Source: Oopsacas minuta
Taxonomy: Eukaryota > Porifera > Hexactinellida > Lyssacinosida > Leucopsacidae
Assembly: GCA_024704765.1 (NCBI GenBank)
Contig: JAKMXF010000177.1
Span: 372,001-436,000, forward strand
Length of the DNA stretch: 64,000 nt
Direction: 5' to 3'
Shown here piece by piece: positions 38,454 to 47,889 of the stretch. A program made the translations under genes and the position numbers. Position 1 is the first letter of the stretch. Each line of letters begins with the position of its first letter. Under the pieces are notes generated by a model, which ran no database searches, was not told the origin of the DNA, and worked only from the letters and a program-made list of their open reading frames with translations.

Positions 38454-38909
38454 TTAAGAATAATTATCTTGATATGATTTCAATAGTTTAATTTCACTCT
38501 CCAAAGATGCTTTAATTGTTTTCAAATAATTCTTTTTAGATATTAGTAGAGAATTCCTCTTGATAAGTTTCATGCGACTCTTCCTTGAATACAAGCGAGA
38601 TTTGTACTTTCTTCTAGCTAATTTAATCAATTTCAACTCGTGTAATAAATTCAATTTCGAAACTTTGTTAATCAATTCCTTATGAGTCATTTCTCTAAGT
38701 TGACTCTCTGAAAAGTATCGAACGAATTCAGGTAGATTCTCAGTCTCACTCGGATAAGATTCAAGTTGCATGTTAAGTTTATAATTATAGAATTTAATTG
38801 GATATTTTTTAAGTTCTTCTATATATTTAAAACTATACTCTAGGGACGTCTCATTCTCATGAATAAAATTTCCCCTACAATTGAACCAATAAAAATATAA
38901 ATTATCCAC
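38454..38909 (-). CDS. bZIP protein with CNC/Maf-like basic region
   Basis: A 151-residue open frame with a bZIP-like C-terminal half. Residues about 67-80 (FSESQLREMTHKEL) match the start of the extended homology region of Maf factors (FSDxQL...REL). Then come a basic stretch, ARRKYKSRLYSRKSRMKL, and a helical Lys/Leu-rich tail with weak heptads (LKTIKASLESEIKLL). In Maf and CNC proteins the basic region has an invariant Asn and Cys (N-x6-CR); here both are Ser (SRLYSRKSR), so DNA specificity may differ. If functional it would be a nuclear dimerising transcription factor; there is no activation domain in this frame. It stands alone among repeats. It could be a complete small-Maf-like gene or the last exon of a larger one. 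Confidence 0.6.
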   Translation of the reverse strand: MDNLYFYWFNCRGNFIHENETSLEYSFKYIEELKKYPIKFYNYKLNMQLESYPSETENLPEFVRYFSESQLREMTHKELINKVSKLNLLHELKLIKLARRKYKSRLYSRKSRMKLIKRNSLLISKKNYLKTIKASLESEIKLLKSYQDNYS

Positions 38910-38988
38910 TCCTATATTATGAAGGTAAACATGTGTGAATTACTTTATATTTATCAAACTAAGAATAGAATTGTAGTTTAGTATAATA

Positions 38989-39070
38989 CAGTGAACTTTC
39001 CTTATAACGAAGTGCTCGAGGCCCCGTGTCATTTCGTTATCGGGAGTCAAGGATCAGTTCGTTATAACTG
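38989..39070. mobile_element. 82-bp miniature element with TA duplication
   Basis: Flanked by TA (38987-38988, 39071-39072). Begins CAGTGAACTTTCCTTATAAC and ends gttcgttataactg; both arms contain ATAACGAA. This is the style of pogo/Tigger-type inverted ends. Confidence 0.65.
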
Positions 39071-40761
39071 TACAGTGTTTCCTATTTTATTTGTTATTAC
39101 AATAAACTCTTGTTATTTTCAAGTCAGATATAACGAAACTCATAGAAAAGTAATAATTTGCATATCAAACAAATTTATCCCTTCTGTAAATTATGCCATA
39201 TAAATGCTATAATTAGTTTGATATCTAAGATTCAGGAATATTACCCTCTGTTCTAAAGATATTACGACATTATTAATTAATCGTACGGAAATACCGCAAA
39301 ATATGCTAAACTTGATTTCATAACTCACTCATTTGACATGCAATCATATAATCAAAAGTGATGTAATTAGGAATAGCACAGTTTGCTTAGGGAAATACAA
39401 TTCCTCAATTAGTTGCAATTCAATCCAATATAGTGATTATTCTGGTTCAAGTAACTCAAGATAGGAGGACATTTTATTGTTTGAGCTAATTTTCTATGCT
39501 CAGCCTCAGTCCGATACCATCAATTCACACCATAAAATTTTCAGTTTATGTCATGGTTCTTTGCAACTTCATGTTCGGTCGAATTTTGTCGGTTTTTCAT
39601 TCCAAGCATAATTATAGAGAATTTAATTAAGTACAACCAGCGTAACATAATATGTTCACTATAACAAATACAATTAAAATAATTAAGAATGATTAATGGA
39701 TCTTGCAATCACAGATAAATCTACTGTCTCAATGTTTCAGTACTTAAACACATTATTAATGAATATTGTATTAATATCTCCTACTCAAAAAATGTAGTGT
39801 ATTTATATTACAGTTTATTAGAGTTAAATCAGTACTGCTTACACATAATTAGATCATGCAAAGAAAGTGTAATCATAGCAATAGCAATGGTGTAAGCAAT
39901 TTATTTGGTTCAAGAAGATTGTGTCAGGATATTATTCATCCTAAATTATCATTTTACTACGAAATAATCTGAAGAAATGTATTACAAATATGTGCAAGTT
40001 TCTGATTTGGAATTTATGTTCAAAATCTCCATATAAACGATATGACAAATAATTATTAGACTTCGTTGAGGTTCACCAGGGATATTAGGCATACTTAAGT
40101 AAAGTCATTTTGCACAAAACCTGTCCTAACCATTCGAATGACCCCTCTTTTGACTCGACTCAGTCATCTAAGTGCAGCTACTAGCTAAAACCCATTTATA
40201 TTGTCTTTGAATAGTTTTTTGTAAAGGGTGTTTCATCCGAACATACGAACATAGAAAAGTTGGTCAAGAATAATGCCAATAAAAACAAAAGCTGCTATTC
40301 CTACATGTCTCCTACATATTTTCCAACTCTGGGGATATCTTGCCAAAAATCAACATTAATATTAGTCCTTAAGAGTTAATATATTTTGTCAACATTTGAG
40401 CTATGGCTCATAAACTAATACAACAATAATACACTTCTTATGTCTAGCATTAGCTAATTACGAAAGTAGCAAAAGTGATAGTTTTGTGTTCCCGACGAAG
40501 TAAAGGAATAAGCTAAATATTTCTCAATGTGAAGATTTGAGATTACTGCCCACCAGAGCATTAAGCGCTCCTCATTTATGGGAGCGCACTCTCGCTCCTG
40601 TTCCTGAAAAATGGAGCACCCCATTCTTTTGTATTACGAACGGTGAAAAAGCTTGACACAGGGAGGAGAGGGGTCAAAATTTAGGGAATATTGCGTTACG
40701 TGCGTTTGAAGGGCCCCCAAGGCGAGAACTTAAATCTACCATCCATGATAAATTACTAATA

Positions 40762-40907
40762 GAGTGGAACCTGTATAATCCGGAAGGCCTCTATAATCCT
40801 ACAGTGTTTCTGATCTGAAATAGCTTCCGACAATTCACCTGTATAATCCGACAATTTGCTAAACCGATTTTCATGCCCCAACAAGTGTTGGTATGCAGGT
40901 TCTACTG
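40762..40907. mobile_element. Miniature element with AGAACCT-type ends
   Basis: Left end gagtggaacctgtataatcc, right end gcaggttctactg followed by TA. The word acctgtataatccgacaa occurs again inside. Related in end sequence to the elements at 38146, 41484 and 16160. Confidence 0.5.
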
Positions 40908-41651
40908 TATTATACATTCAGGCAATTTCTGAAAAAAGAGTGTAAAATGATACAATTACGTGTGATTTACAGCCATCAGCGCCGAAAATCGATTTTTGTC
41001 AGGGATAGTGTACCTGATGACTAGGATTTGCATACCCTAGCCCTCCCTGGATACCATCTATACATCCTTCCTGACACCTAGGAGTATACTAAGGTATATC
41101 ATACCTGACTAAGAGTGGTATACCCACCCACTTTCGGCGCCTAAGTTTACAACTGTACTCCGATCTTTTCTAATAGCTAGAAAAAAAAGGTTTAAGATTG
41201 TTTAATTAGCGAGCGAAGACATAAACGGGGGCGTCTCAAGAGACCATGTTCGCGGAATTTTGAAGTCATGACGTAAGTGTTACATATACATTCGTGGCCC
41301 AACCAGATTCTTGCATACGTAATATGTTGTCTACAATATCATATTCGGAATCAGCATACTCGATTACTCCAGTACAATGTTATTATGTTCTGTTACTAGT
41401 GAATATTTGGTTTTGAACTTTGAGTACAAATTAGCAGAATCATTTATAATAGATTAGATAGGATAAAATTTCGGGTATTTGAGACAAGTACGTCTTAACC
41501 AAGTTCTACTGTACTATTTATTAAATCCCAAAAATAATTTATCATTCATTGAAATACAATACCTACTAGAAAAGACGTACACTCGGTTAGTACTTAGTAC
41601 GTACTAATTTTGGTTTCCCGAGGGGTATGTCTTATCCCAGTTCTACTGTAA

Positions 41652-43052
41652 TAGTCCAATAGAATACGACATGACATGGAACCTTGACATTTTAGATAAC
41701 AAGCAAGTTTTCAAAAGCTTCATAGGCATGTAAAAAATTTCCCCTAGCAATGCAGGAATGTCTCAAAATTTGTCCTAACCCATCGAGTGACTCCTCGTTC
41801 GAAACGCTAGGCGGGCTGAGTATAGTTATACATATTATGTCGACCCTCTAGTTGTTCTATAAACAGTATTTTACGGAATCGGCCCTAGTGGCCATATATT
41901 TCTTGTCAGATTCTCACATATTTCTTACAGATACATAATGTCATCCTCCGTATTCAACAGAATATTTTGCTAAAATTGTAATATATAGCTAATATGTAAA
42001 TCAGGTGTTAAATGTAACGAATCTGCATATTTTGATCGGATTTTTTGTAGAACTTTGGCAAAATTTTCGCATGTTGAACTTTGATCAAATGATGAAAAAG
42101 GCAAATTTTGATCAAAGTTCCACTAAAATGTCTTCATTCGAACTTTGATAGAAATGGAGAACTTAAAACAAAAAAATCCAACGATCCGCCAGGTTGCAAA
42201 TTTCTCTAATAATCAATCCAACAAAACTCCGTCCAATCATAAAATTAGCATAAATTCCACACTCCCGTCCCTTAGTAACAGAATAACGAACACAAATAAA
42301 AACTCTCAGAGCCATAAGGTAGCGAACTAAAAACAGTTGCGTCCGGTGCATTGTGGCATTACAGGGGGGGGTCAGGGGGCCCCCCTGAAAAGAACAAAAA
42401 TACATAACCCTAAGCTGCACTACCAGTCTCACGGCTGGGCATTTTTATCGATGGCTCAAGGAAATCAGGATGGGAAAATGTGAATATTGTGGTGTCGTGG
42501 AGCACGAGAATTTTTCGATCAAAGTTCGACTGAAGACATTTTAGTGGAACTTTGATCAAAATTTGCCTTTTTCATCATTCGATCAAAGTTCGACAGAAGA
42601 AAATTTGATCAAAATATAAAGATGCAAATGCAACATGTATAACAAGACTCAGCTCGCCTAGCAGCGTCGAACGAGGGGTCACTGGATGGGGTTAGGACGA
42701 ACTTTAAGATTGCAATGTTGTCATATTCCTGAGGCCTTCCTGTCTTGCTAGGAAAAATTTGTTAACTATGGTCAAGTGACCCATCAAATTACTGCAAATT
42801 TGATGCTGAGTACGAATTGGTATGTTTAAAATTTGATTCGATGCGATTTGAAGAGTTTACAGCTTGGGTGATGTGCCTGCAATTAGTTGACCGCAGTTAC
42901 TACACATGCCAGAAATTCAAGGTTCCCCATTGTTGAATTGTGTTAAATTTATACATGCATTAGACATGTATATGGAGCTTTTGAAACCAAAACTTGCTTG
43001 TCATCTAATGTGTCAAGGTTAATCCTTTTGTATGTCGTATTCTAGTGGACTA
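41652..43052. repeat. 1.4-kb foldback (long inverted repeat) element
   Basis: The outer left arm starts tagtccaatagaatacgac (41652). The right arm ends gtcgtattctagtggacta (43052), its inverted copy. Pairing continues inward, with indels, through ccttgacattttagataaca and gaacgaggggtcactgga-type words. The inner arms 42076-42148 and 42513-42590 (gatcaaagttcgac, tttttcatcattcgatcaaa) are almost perfect. A loop at about 42151-42512 carries a segment shared with 16050-16140. No transposase is encoded. Confidence 0.8.
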
Positions 43053-43311
43053 TAACACAGACATCGTAACTATAAACATTTCACTGGATATAACCATGGA
43101 TTACTTCAAGTCTATTCAATTTGGTAGGCAATCTTAATATTATTGATAATATAATATTGGTACATTTTTGCTCGAATAAATGCATTATTGATAGACAATA
43201 ATCAACACAAGCCATGACATCCAACTATTCCCAGTTTGAAATGACGTCATCTGTTTGGTTAAAATGGAAATATGTTGTTAAAATCCCCCATTTTTAAAGC
43301 TCTGATAAACA

Positions 43312-43711
43312 AAGTTGTCACGTTATCGAGTTATACTAGATACCAAAGATGGCATATTTTGGCCAATATCCTCTTATAACTCGATTGTCACGAGTGTTTT
43401 AGTTAAATTAGTCCAGTCAATATGTACTACATACCCAACTTCCCATACCCTAGTAACACATTTTGCTACGATATCTCTAAGCACTATTGTGTAATCTTGA
43501 CAATGACCAAATATGGACATAATCCCGATTGCGTCACATCGGTTAGAGAAATCGTATCAAACGTGTTAAAAGGGTATGGGAAGTTAGGTATGTGGTACAT
43601 ATTGGCTGGACTGATTTGACTAAAACTCTCGTGGCAATTGAGTTATAAGTGAATATTGGCCAAATATGTGCCATCCATGGTATCTAATATAACTCAACAA
43701 CGTGACAACTT
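43312..43711. repeat. 400-bp palindromic element, arms about 140 bp
   Basis: The left arm 43312-43453 (agttgtcacgttatcgagtt ... cttcccatacccta) is the inverted copy of 43571-43711 (agggtatgggaagttaggta ... aacaacgtgacaactt). The loop is about 115 bp. Transcription would give a long hairpin. Confidence 0.8.
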
Positions 43712-44261
43712 CCGGACCTCCTGGATACCGGCATTTCCTTCAACCGAGCACTATTTTTCCTAAAGGATTGAAATTAATTGGACCATTTTCAGTAAATTTC
43801 CCATTTTATAGGCTGTCTTTACTTGTATTTCATATCTAATACGTTTCCTTGTGGCTAAACCCATTAAAGCATCTATATTCCTCAAATATAATGCATATAC
43901 ATATTTGTCCGATATAGTACTATAATCGGATCTCCCATAGTGCCAATGTTATTTCTGAGATCCTAACCAATTCTGATTTCCGGGCACCCTCATGTTCGAA
44001 TTGGATTTGGATTTATGGCCCCCTGTGGAAAATGGATTTGGATTATGATTTATCCATCAGGCCCCTCTGGTTAGTGGGCATAACCATCCTTATGTTTTAA
44101 AGGAATGATAATTAATCCCACAACGCCACAAGGGTGTTAGAAGCTAACTAAAAATATCAAACAATAGAAATTGTGTACAAGCTATTTCTGTCTGTAACTA
44201 GCCTAGCCTTTCCCTAACTTCTACAACCACCACTCTACACTAGTAATTCTGCACGTGAGCA

Positions 44262-44267
44262 TTTATT
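44262..44267 (-). promoter_or_regulatory. Polyadenylation signal AATAAA after PEX10
   Basis: AATAAA on the - strand about 48 bases past the PEX10 stop codon. There is no AATAAA between MZT1 and PEX10, because their codons overlap, so this is the first canonical signal for both. Confidence 0.5.
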
Positions 44268-44314
44268 CTTATACGTACATACAAATTGATAACCTAAATA
44301 TCATTGTTGTAGGC

Positions 44315-45202
44315 CTAAGAGTAGTTCTGTAGTAAGACGATACGAGACGGAGAGAATGAGAATTTACAACAAGGACACTCTCCTCTGCTGCTACAAGCAT
44401 TGTGGATACAAACCCAGCAGAAGATATGTCCGCATGGAGTGAGTGAGGGGGAATTTATCTCTTCGAGACAGAGGACACATCGAGTGCCCTTGTCTGTAGA
44501 GCTCGTGACGTCAGCAGTGGAGTGTAATTTTAGATTGCTAAGCTCAGTCATGAGAGAAGAAGATTCGTTTCTATACTGTGTCAGAAGACGGATCAATAAC
44601 TGTGAGATGAAGAGAAGAGATATCAATCTGAAAGTTGTAGATAGGGTAGGAGGGAGTTTCTGAGATTTAGCATGTATCCACAAGTATCGCATCTTTAGAA
44701 TTCTCTTGCTAATCTGATAGTAGGTGCTTTCTGTGTAGAAAAGAGCCAGCATGATATTCTCAGCAGAAGAAAACAAGACTTTGCATAGGCAACAAATTGC
44801 CGGGGAAATATCCAATTGAGTGACAGCTTGTACTGGTGTAGTTCTAGAAAATAATGAGCGCGTTTGATCGAGTAAATAGGGCCCAAAAGACTCAATTATT
44901 AAGAATGATAGGTTCCTTAGAAAGGAGGGAGGAGCTCCTGAAGGAGGGGCAGACAATAAGATGCTACAATACTCTTCTCCCAACGTCTGGTTAGAAGAAA
45001 GAGTTGTGAGAGAGAGATACAAGATCCTACATGCTAATTGGAGTTCACGTTGACTTCGTAATAAGAAAGATACTCCACTGACAGCTTTAACTAGTTCAGA
45101 GAGCTGAGTGTAAAGCTGCTGTTGGTAGAACTGATCTTTCTGTGCAGCTCTGCAGATCTGAGCTGGAGCAGCGGTAGAGAGAGTAAGTGCGTGAGAAGAC
45201 AT
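44315..45202 (-). CDS. PEX10: Peroxisome biogenesis factor 10 (RING E3 ligase)
   Basis: A 295-residue homologue of PEX10 (human about 326), one of three RING proteins in the peroxisomal membrane that ubiquitinate the import receptor PEX5 so it can be recycled. The N-terminus has the family motif RAAQKD at about 19-24 and TLGEEY further on; the middle is hydrophobic and membrane-embedded. A C3HC4-type RING runs from Cys242 (CVLCLEEI) through PCGHIFCWVC to CPCC at 276-279, leaving a short tail. There is no intron. The start Met is the only one before RAAQKD. It shares one base with the stop of the upstream MZT1 gene (TAATG, 45204-45200), so the two are probably on one transcript, or PEX10 uses a promoter inside MZT1. 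Confidence 0.95.
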   Translation of the reverse strand: MSSHALTLSTAAPAQICRAAQKDQFYQQQLYTQLSELVKAVSGVSFLLRSQRELQLACRILYLSLTTLSSNQTLGEEYCSILLSAPPSGAPPSFLRNLSFLIIESFGPYLLDQTRSLFSRTTPVQAVTQLDISPAICCLCKVLFSSAENIMLALFYTESTYYQISKRILKMRYLWIHAKSQKLPPTLSTTFRLISLLFISQLLIRLLTQYRNESSSLMTELSNLKLHSTADVTSSTDKGTRCVLCLEEINSPSLTPCGHIFCWVCIHNACSSRGECPCCKFSFSPSRIVLLQNYS

Positions 45203-45432
45203 TATAAAGGAATGGGGTGAGCGCCCTCCTTACACCTTCTGATCTCTTTGACAGCGAGAGCTAGCGCTTCTGGGTTAACCCCAGCTAGCAGCAGCTGGAA
45301 ACACAAATTCAGAGAAGTTTCGTCTAACCCTGCGTTCAAAAGTTCTGATATTTCTCTGAAAATTAATAGAGCCTCGTGAGAATCTGAGTCTATAGTTTTG
45401 TTCGGACTGTTGTTATTCAGACCAGATGACAT
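45202..45432 (-). CDS. MZT1: Mitotic-spindle organizing protein 1 (gamma-tubulin complex)
   Basis: A 76-residue homologue of MOZART1 (human 82), a small helical protein that binds GCP N-termini and helps recruit gamma-tubulin complexes to centrosomes and spindles. Conserved features are EISELLNAGLD, then a CFQLLLAGVNPEALA stretch and VKEIRR. The C-terminus after IRR is short (CKEGAHPIPL) and lacks the usual ALK tail. The stop TAA (45204-45202) overlaps the PEX10 start by one base. A possible splice donor (AGAAG/GTGTAAGG or AGAAGGT/GTAAGG) lies about 25 bases before the stop, so a spliced C-terminus is an alternative. The gene is 163 bases downstream of TSN on the same strand, with no AATAAA between them. 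Confidence 0.9.
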   Translation of the reverse strand: MSSGLNNNSPNKTIDSDSHEALLIFREISELLNAGLDETSLNLCFQLLLAGVNPEALALAVKEIRRCKEGAHPIPL

Positions 45433-45595
45433 TGATAATTGCTATGTTAGCAAATAACTAGTCGCCAGAGAGACTTAATCAATTAAAATTATAGCATTAT
45501 TGTTGAGAATGTGTGCTACTCTTATATTATGCAAAGAATTATATGAAAATAAAGGGATACGTATTTGAAACTAACTAAAAGGATAATTATTAAGT

Positions 45596-46372
45596 TCATT
45601 GTGTTTCCTCTATTTTCGTTTCTTCAGTTTCCGGTATGAGTCCTCTAAGAGTGAGATCATACACCACTTCCTCTATTCTACGGATGTCATACTTTAGTGA
45701 GTCGTACTTCTTCCTGAGATGATCGTTCTTAAAGTGAAGCAATTTGAAACCAGCATTCAGCTCGGATACAAACTTGAATATATCATAAGGCCGCTGATAG
45801 TCTCCCTGAATTACACTATTGACAGTTAGTCTGGAAAGCTCTGAAGCAAGGATTAAAACGCCAACCAAATAATCTTCTAATGTCAAGTTGAATTTATCAG
45901 ACTCTATCAGTAGGTTGTTAGAAACCTGTACCTGAGTGATTAGTGTTCCGTTACGTAGGAAGTGTATGAGAGAGATACATGTGACTAGCCGCTGCATGCA
46001 GAATGACCACATAAAGTTAAACTTGTAGTAACGTCCGATAGGCACTGCGCAAATTAGAGCTCCTAGCTTCTCACGAGATGTTAGCAACATAACATCTCCC
46101 TTCTCACAAATAGAGTGTATGGACTGTTTACCAGGGTTGTGGATAGCCTGCAAGCTAGTGTACAGCTCTCTCACTGATTCCTCCAGAGGCTCTAGCAAAC
46201 GCTGCAAAGACTCTTTCACTTCTTGATCAACTGTTAGTTGAGAACGCAGTGTAGTGAATATATCATGCACTTCTGAAGATTCCAGTTCTTTCTCGAGGGC
46301 AAACAGCTCTTCCTTCTTCTTCTCCGTTTTAACTTCTTCACTACCCGCGGAGATGTCCATTAGTCCAGCCAT
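45596..46372 (-). CDS. TSN: Translin, subunit of the C3PO endoribonuclease
   Basis: A 258-residue translin (human 228). Translin binds single-stranded nucleic acid and, with TRAX, forms the C3PO RNase that processes tRNA fragments and small-RNA passenger strands. Conserved stretches include YYKFNFMWSFCMQRLV, then EDYLVGVLILASELSRL, VNSVIQGDY, and near the end LRKKYDSLKYDIRRIEEVVY with a DLTLRG tail, all diagnostic of translin rather than TRAX. An extra N-terminal ~35 residues (acidic and lysine-rich) explain the length. There are no introns, whereas vertebrate TSN has several. It heads a - strand trio with MZT1 and PEX10. Confidence 0.96.
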   Translation of the reverse strand: MAGLMDISAGSEEVKTEKKKEELFALEKELESSEVHDIFTTLRSQLTVDQEVKESLQRLLEPLEESVRELYTSLQAIHNPGKQSIHSICEKGDVMLLTSREKLGALICAVPIGRYYKFNFMWSFCMQRLVTCISLIHFLRNGTLITQVQVSNNLLIESDKFNLTLEDYLVGVLILASELSRLTVNSVIQGDYQRPYDIFKFVSELNAGFKLLHFKNDHLRKKYDSLKYDIRRIEEVVYDLTLRGLIPETEETKIEETQ

Positions 46373-47889
46373 TCTATTTCTATATGATTGAATTATATTA
46401 CATAGTTATTAGTTAAGAAGGCTTGCCGTGAATATTCTATTACGGTATCGCAGATTTTCTTAACTATTCGACTTAATTAATCTACGATTTCCAGCTCTTT
46501 GGATGGACCAAACTAAGGCCAAAATTCCGTAAACCACATGTATCTAGTATACATTGTTAACTAGAGGTCAATAGGGGGCAAAAGTCCTCCCATAGACATA
46601 ACAATCAAGTCTCATACATATCCAATAATTAGTTGGAAGAACTAGTAATGCTTAATATATTTAGTAAGCAGAGGCGTAGCTAGCATCATCCCTTTGGGGT
46701 TGACACTGGCATTGCTGACAATTGCTGTGGCTGCTAGCAACCCCAATAATGTAGAAATTGCTAACAATCCCCAATAATCCAGAGGTTGCAATTGGCGCAT
46801 GGAGTTTCTGACAGTGTTCCCTAGCAACCCTCTAGCTATGCTTATGACAATAAATTAGTTGGTTACATGAACGAATATCTTATTATAATATCGAATAATC
46901 TAAATGTATGTTGGTAAATTGGTATGTACTATTTCAAAATTGCTGACCATATGGTTGAGCTTATGTATTGAAAAAGTTGAAGATACTAATGGTAGTGGAG
47001 TCCGTAGTGATTCCCACCTGGGAAATCCCATAGGAATTCGAATTTTGACTGCAAATTTGTTATATGTAAATGGAATCTTGAGCTGTAATTGGCGTGAAAA
47101 TTATGTTTTCATGCTTTATTGTTATACCATGTATGTATGTGTTGCTTTGTTCCATGCACAAAGTTGCATCGTGTATGATGAGCTATGTATAACTAAATAG
47201 CGCTAAAACACGCCAAAGTGAGTTCCTAAGCCTTAGCACTAAAGTGGTTAAATAATTCGGGATAGGAAATTCGGCATAGGGGAATTCTTTGTCAAAACAT
47301 CCAATGATTTTACCAACCATCTTCGATTGGTTTGAAAATTTGTACACTGCAAGTCCGTTACCAGTCTATTGTATCCTGAAAGTTACATTGCATTCCATAT
47401 GATAGTATTCAAGAAAATCAATTGTGAAATTCGGATACCTTAAAAATGCGGACATTTTCGAAATTAGACCCCTCTAAAAAATTTTAATATCTTTGGTATA
47501 AAAGTGTCAATTGACTTGAAAGTTGCTAATTAGGTGAATTAGATATCACAGAGCTGATAGATTCATTGTTGGACTGATTGGGCATAATTTTCTAAGAAAT
47601 ATTTTAGGTTAAACCATAGCCTACTAAACATAAGGCCATTTCACTACTTTGGACCAGGGATAAGATCCAGTCGACTTTTCTAGACTACAACACATTTATA
47701 TCATTATAAATTACTTTATTCTTCTTCTTATTTAACTATTATTATCATAAATATAGCAGTATGGGTATTTAATTGCTTCCCAGTACAATCACAAGTATAA
47801 AATATGAAACTATTAAATATAACGATGAATACTATTAAATTATTTAGAAGATAATTTGAGATATTTCCTTTGATTATCTTTGGAATAGG
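46373..47889. other. Intergenic, repeats only
   Basis: Upstream side of TSN. 46671-46850 looks like a short element with gaggcgtagctag/ctagctatgctt inverted ends. 47279-47610 is a dispersed repeat. The open frames at 46642-46827 and 46904-47200 have no recognisable features. Confidence 0.55.
47279..47610 (+). repeat. Dispersed repeat, direct partner at 11939-12290
   Basis: Same order of words as the 11939 copy (ggggaattctttgtcaaa, cactgcaagtccgttaccag, gttgctaattaggtgaatta, gcataattttctaag), with moderate divergence. Confidence 0.7.

Larger units (their letters stand above)
38910..44261. other. Non-coding, foldback and miniature elements
   Basis: About 5.3 kb without a supportable gene. It contains miniature elements at 38989-39070 and about 40762-40907, pogo-like ends at 41484-41511 and 41575-41650, a 1.4-kb foldback at 41652-43052 and a 400-bp palindrome at 43312-43711. 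Open frames at 42145-42330 and 43422-43619 lie inside these structures and are not believed. Confidence 0.6.

Noticed and set aside
42145-42330. Small open frame with a Lys/Asn-rich protein
   Set aside because: It lies in the loop of the foldback element, overlaps another frame on the opposite strand and has no recognisable feature.
43422-43619. 65-residue open frame
   Set aside because: It spans the arms of a palindrome and exists only because of the mirrored sequence.
46642-46827. 61-residue frame with a membrane-like stretch
   Set aside because: It coincides with a short repeat-like element having gcgtagctag ends. No conserved motif.
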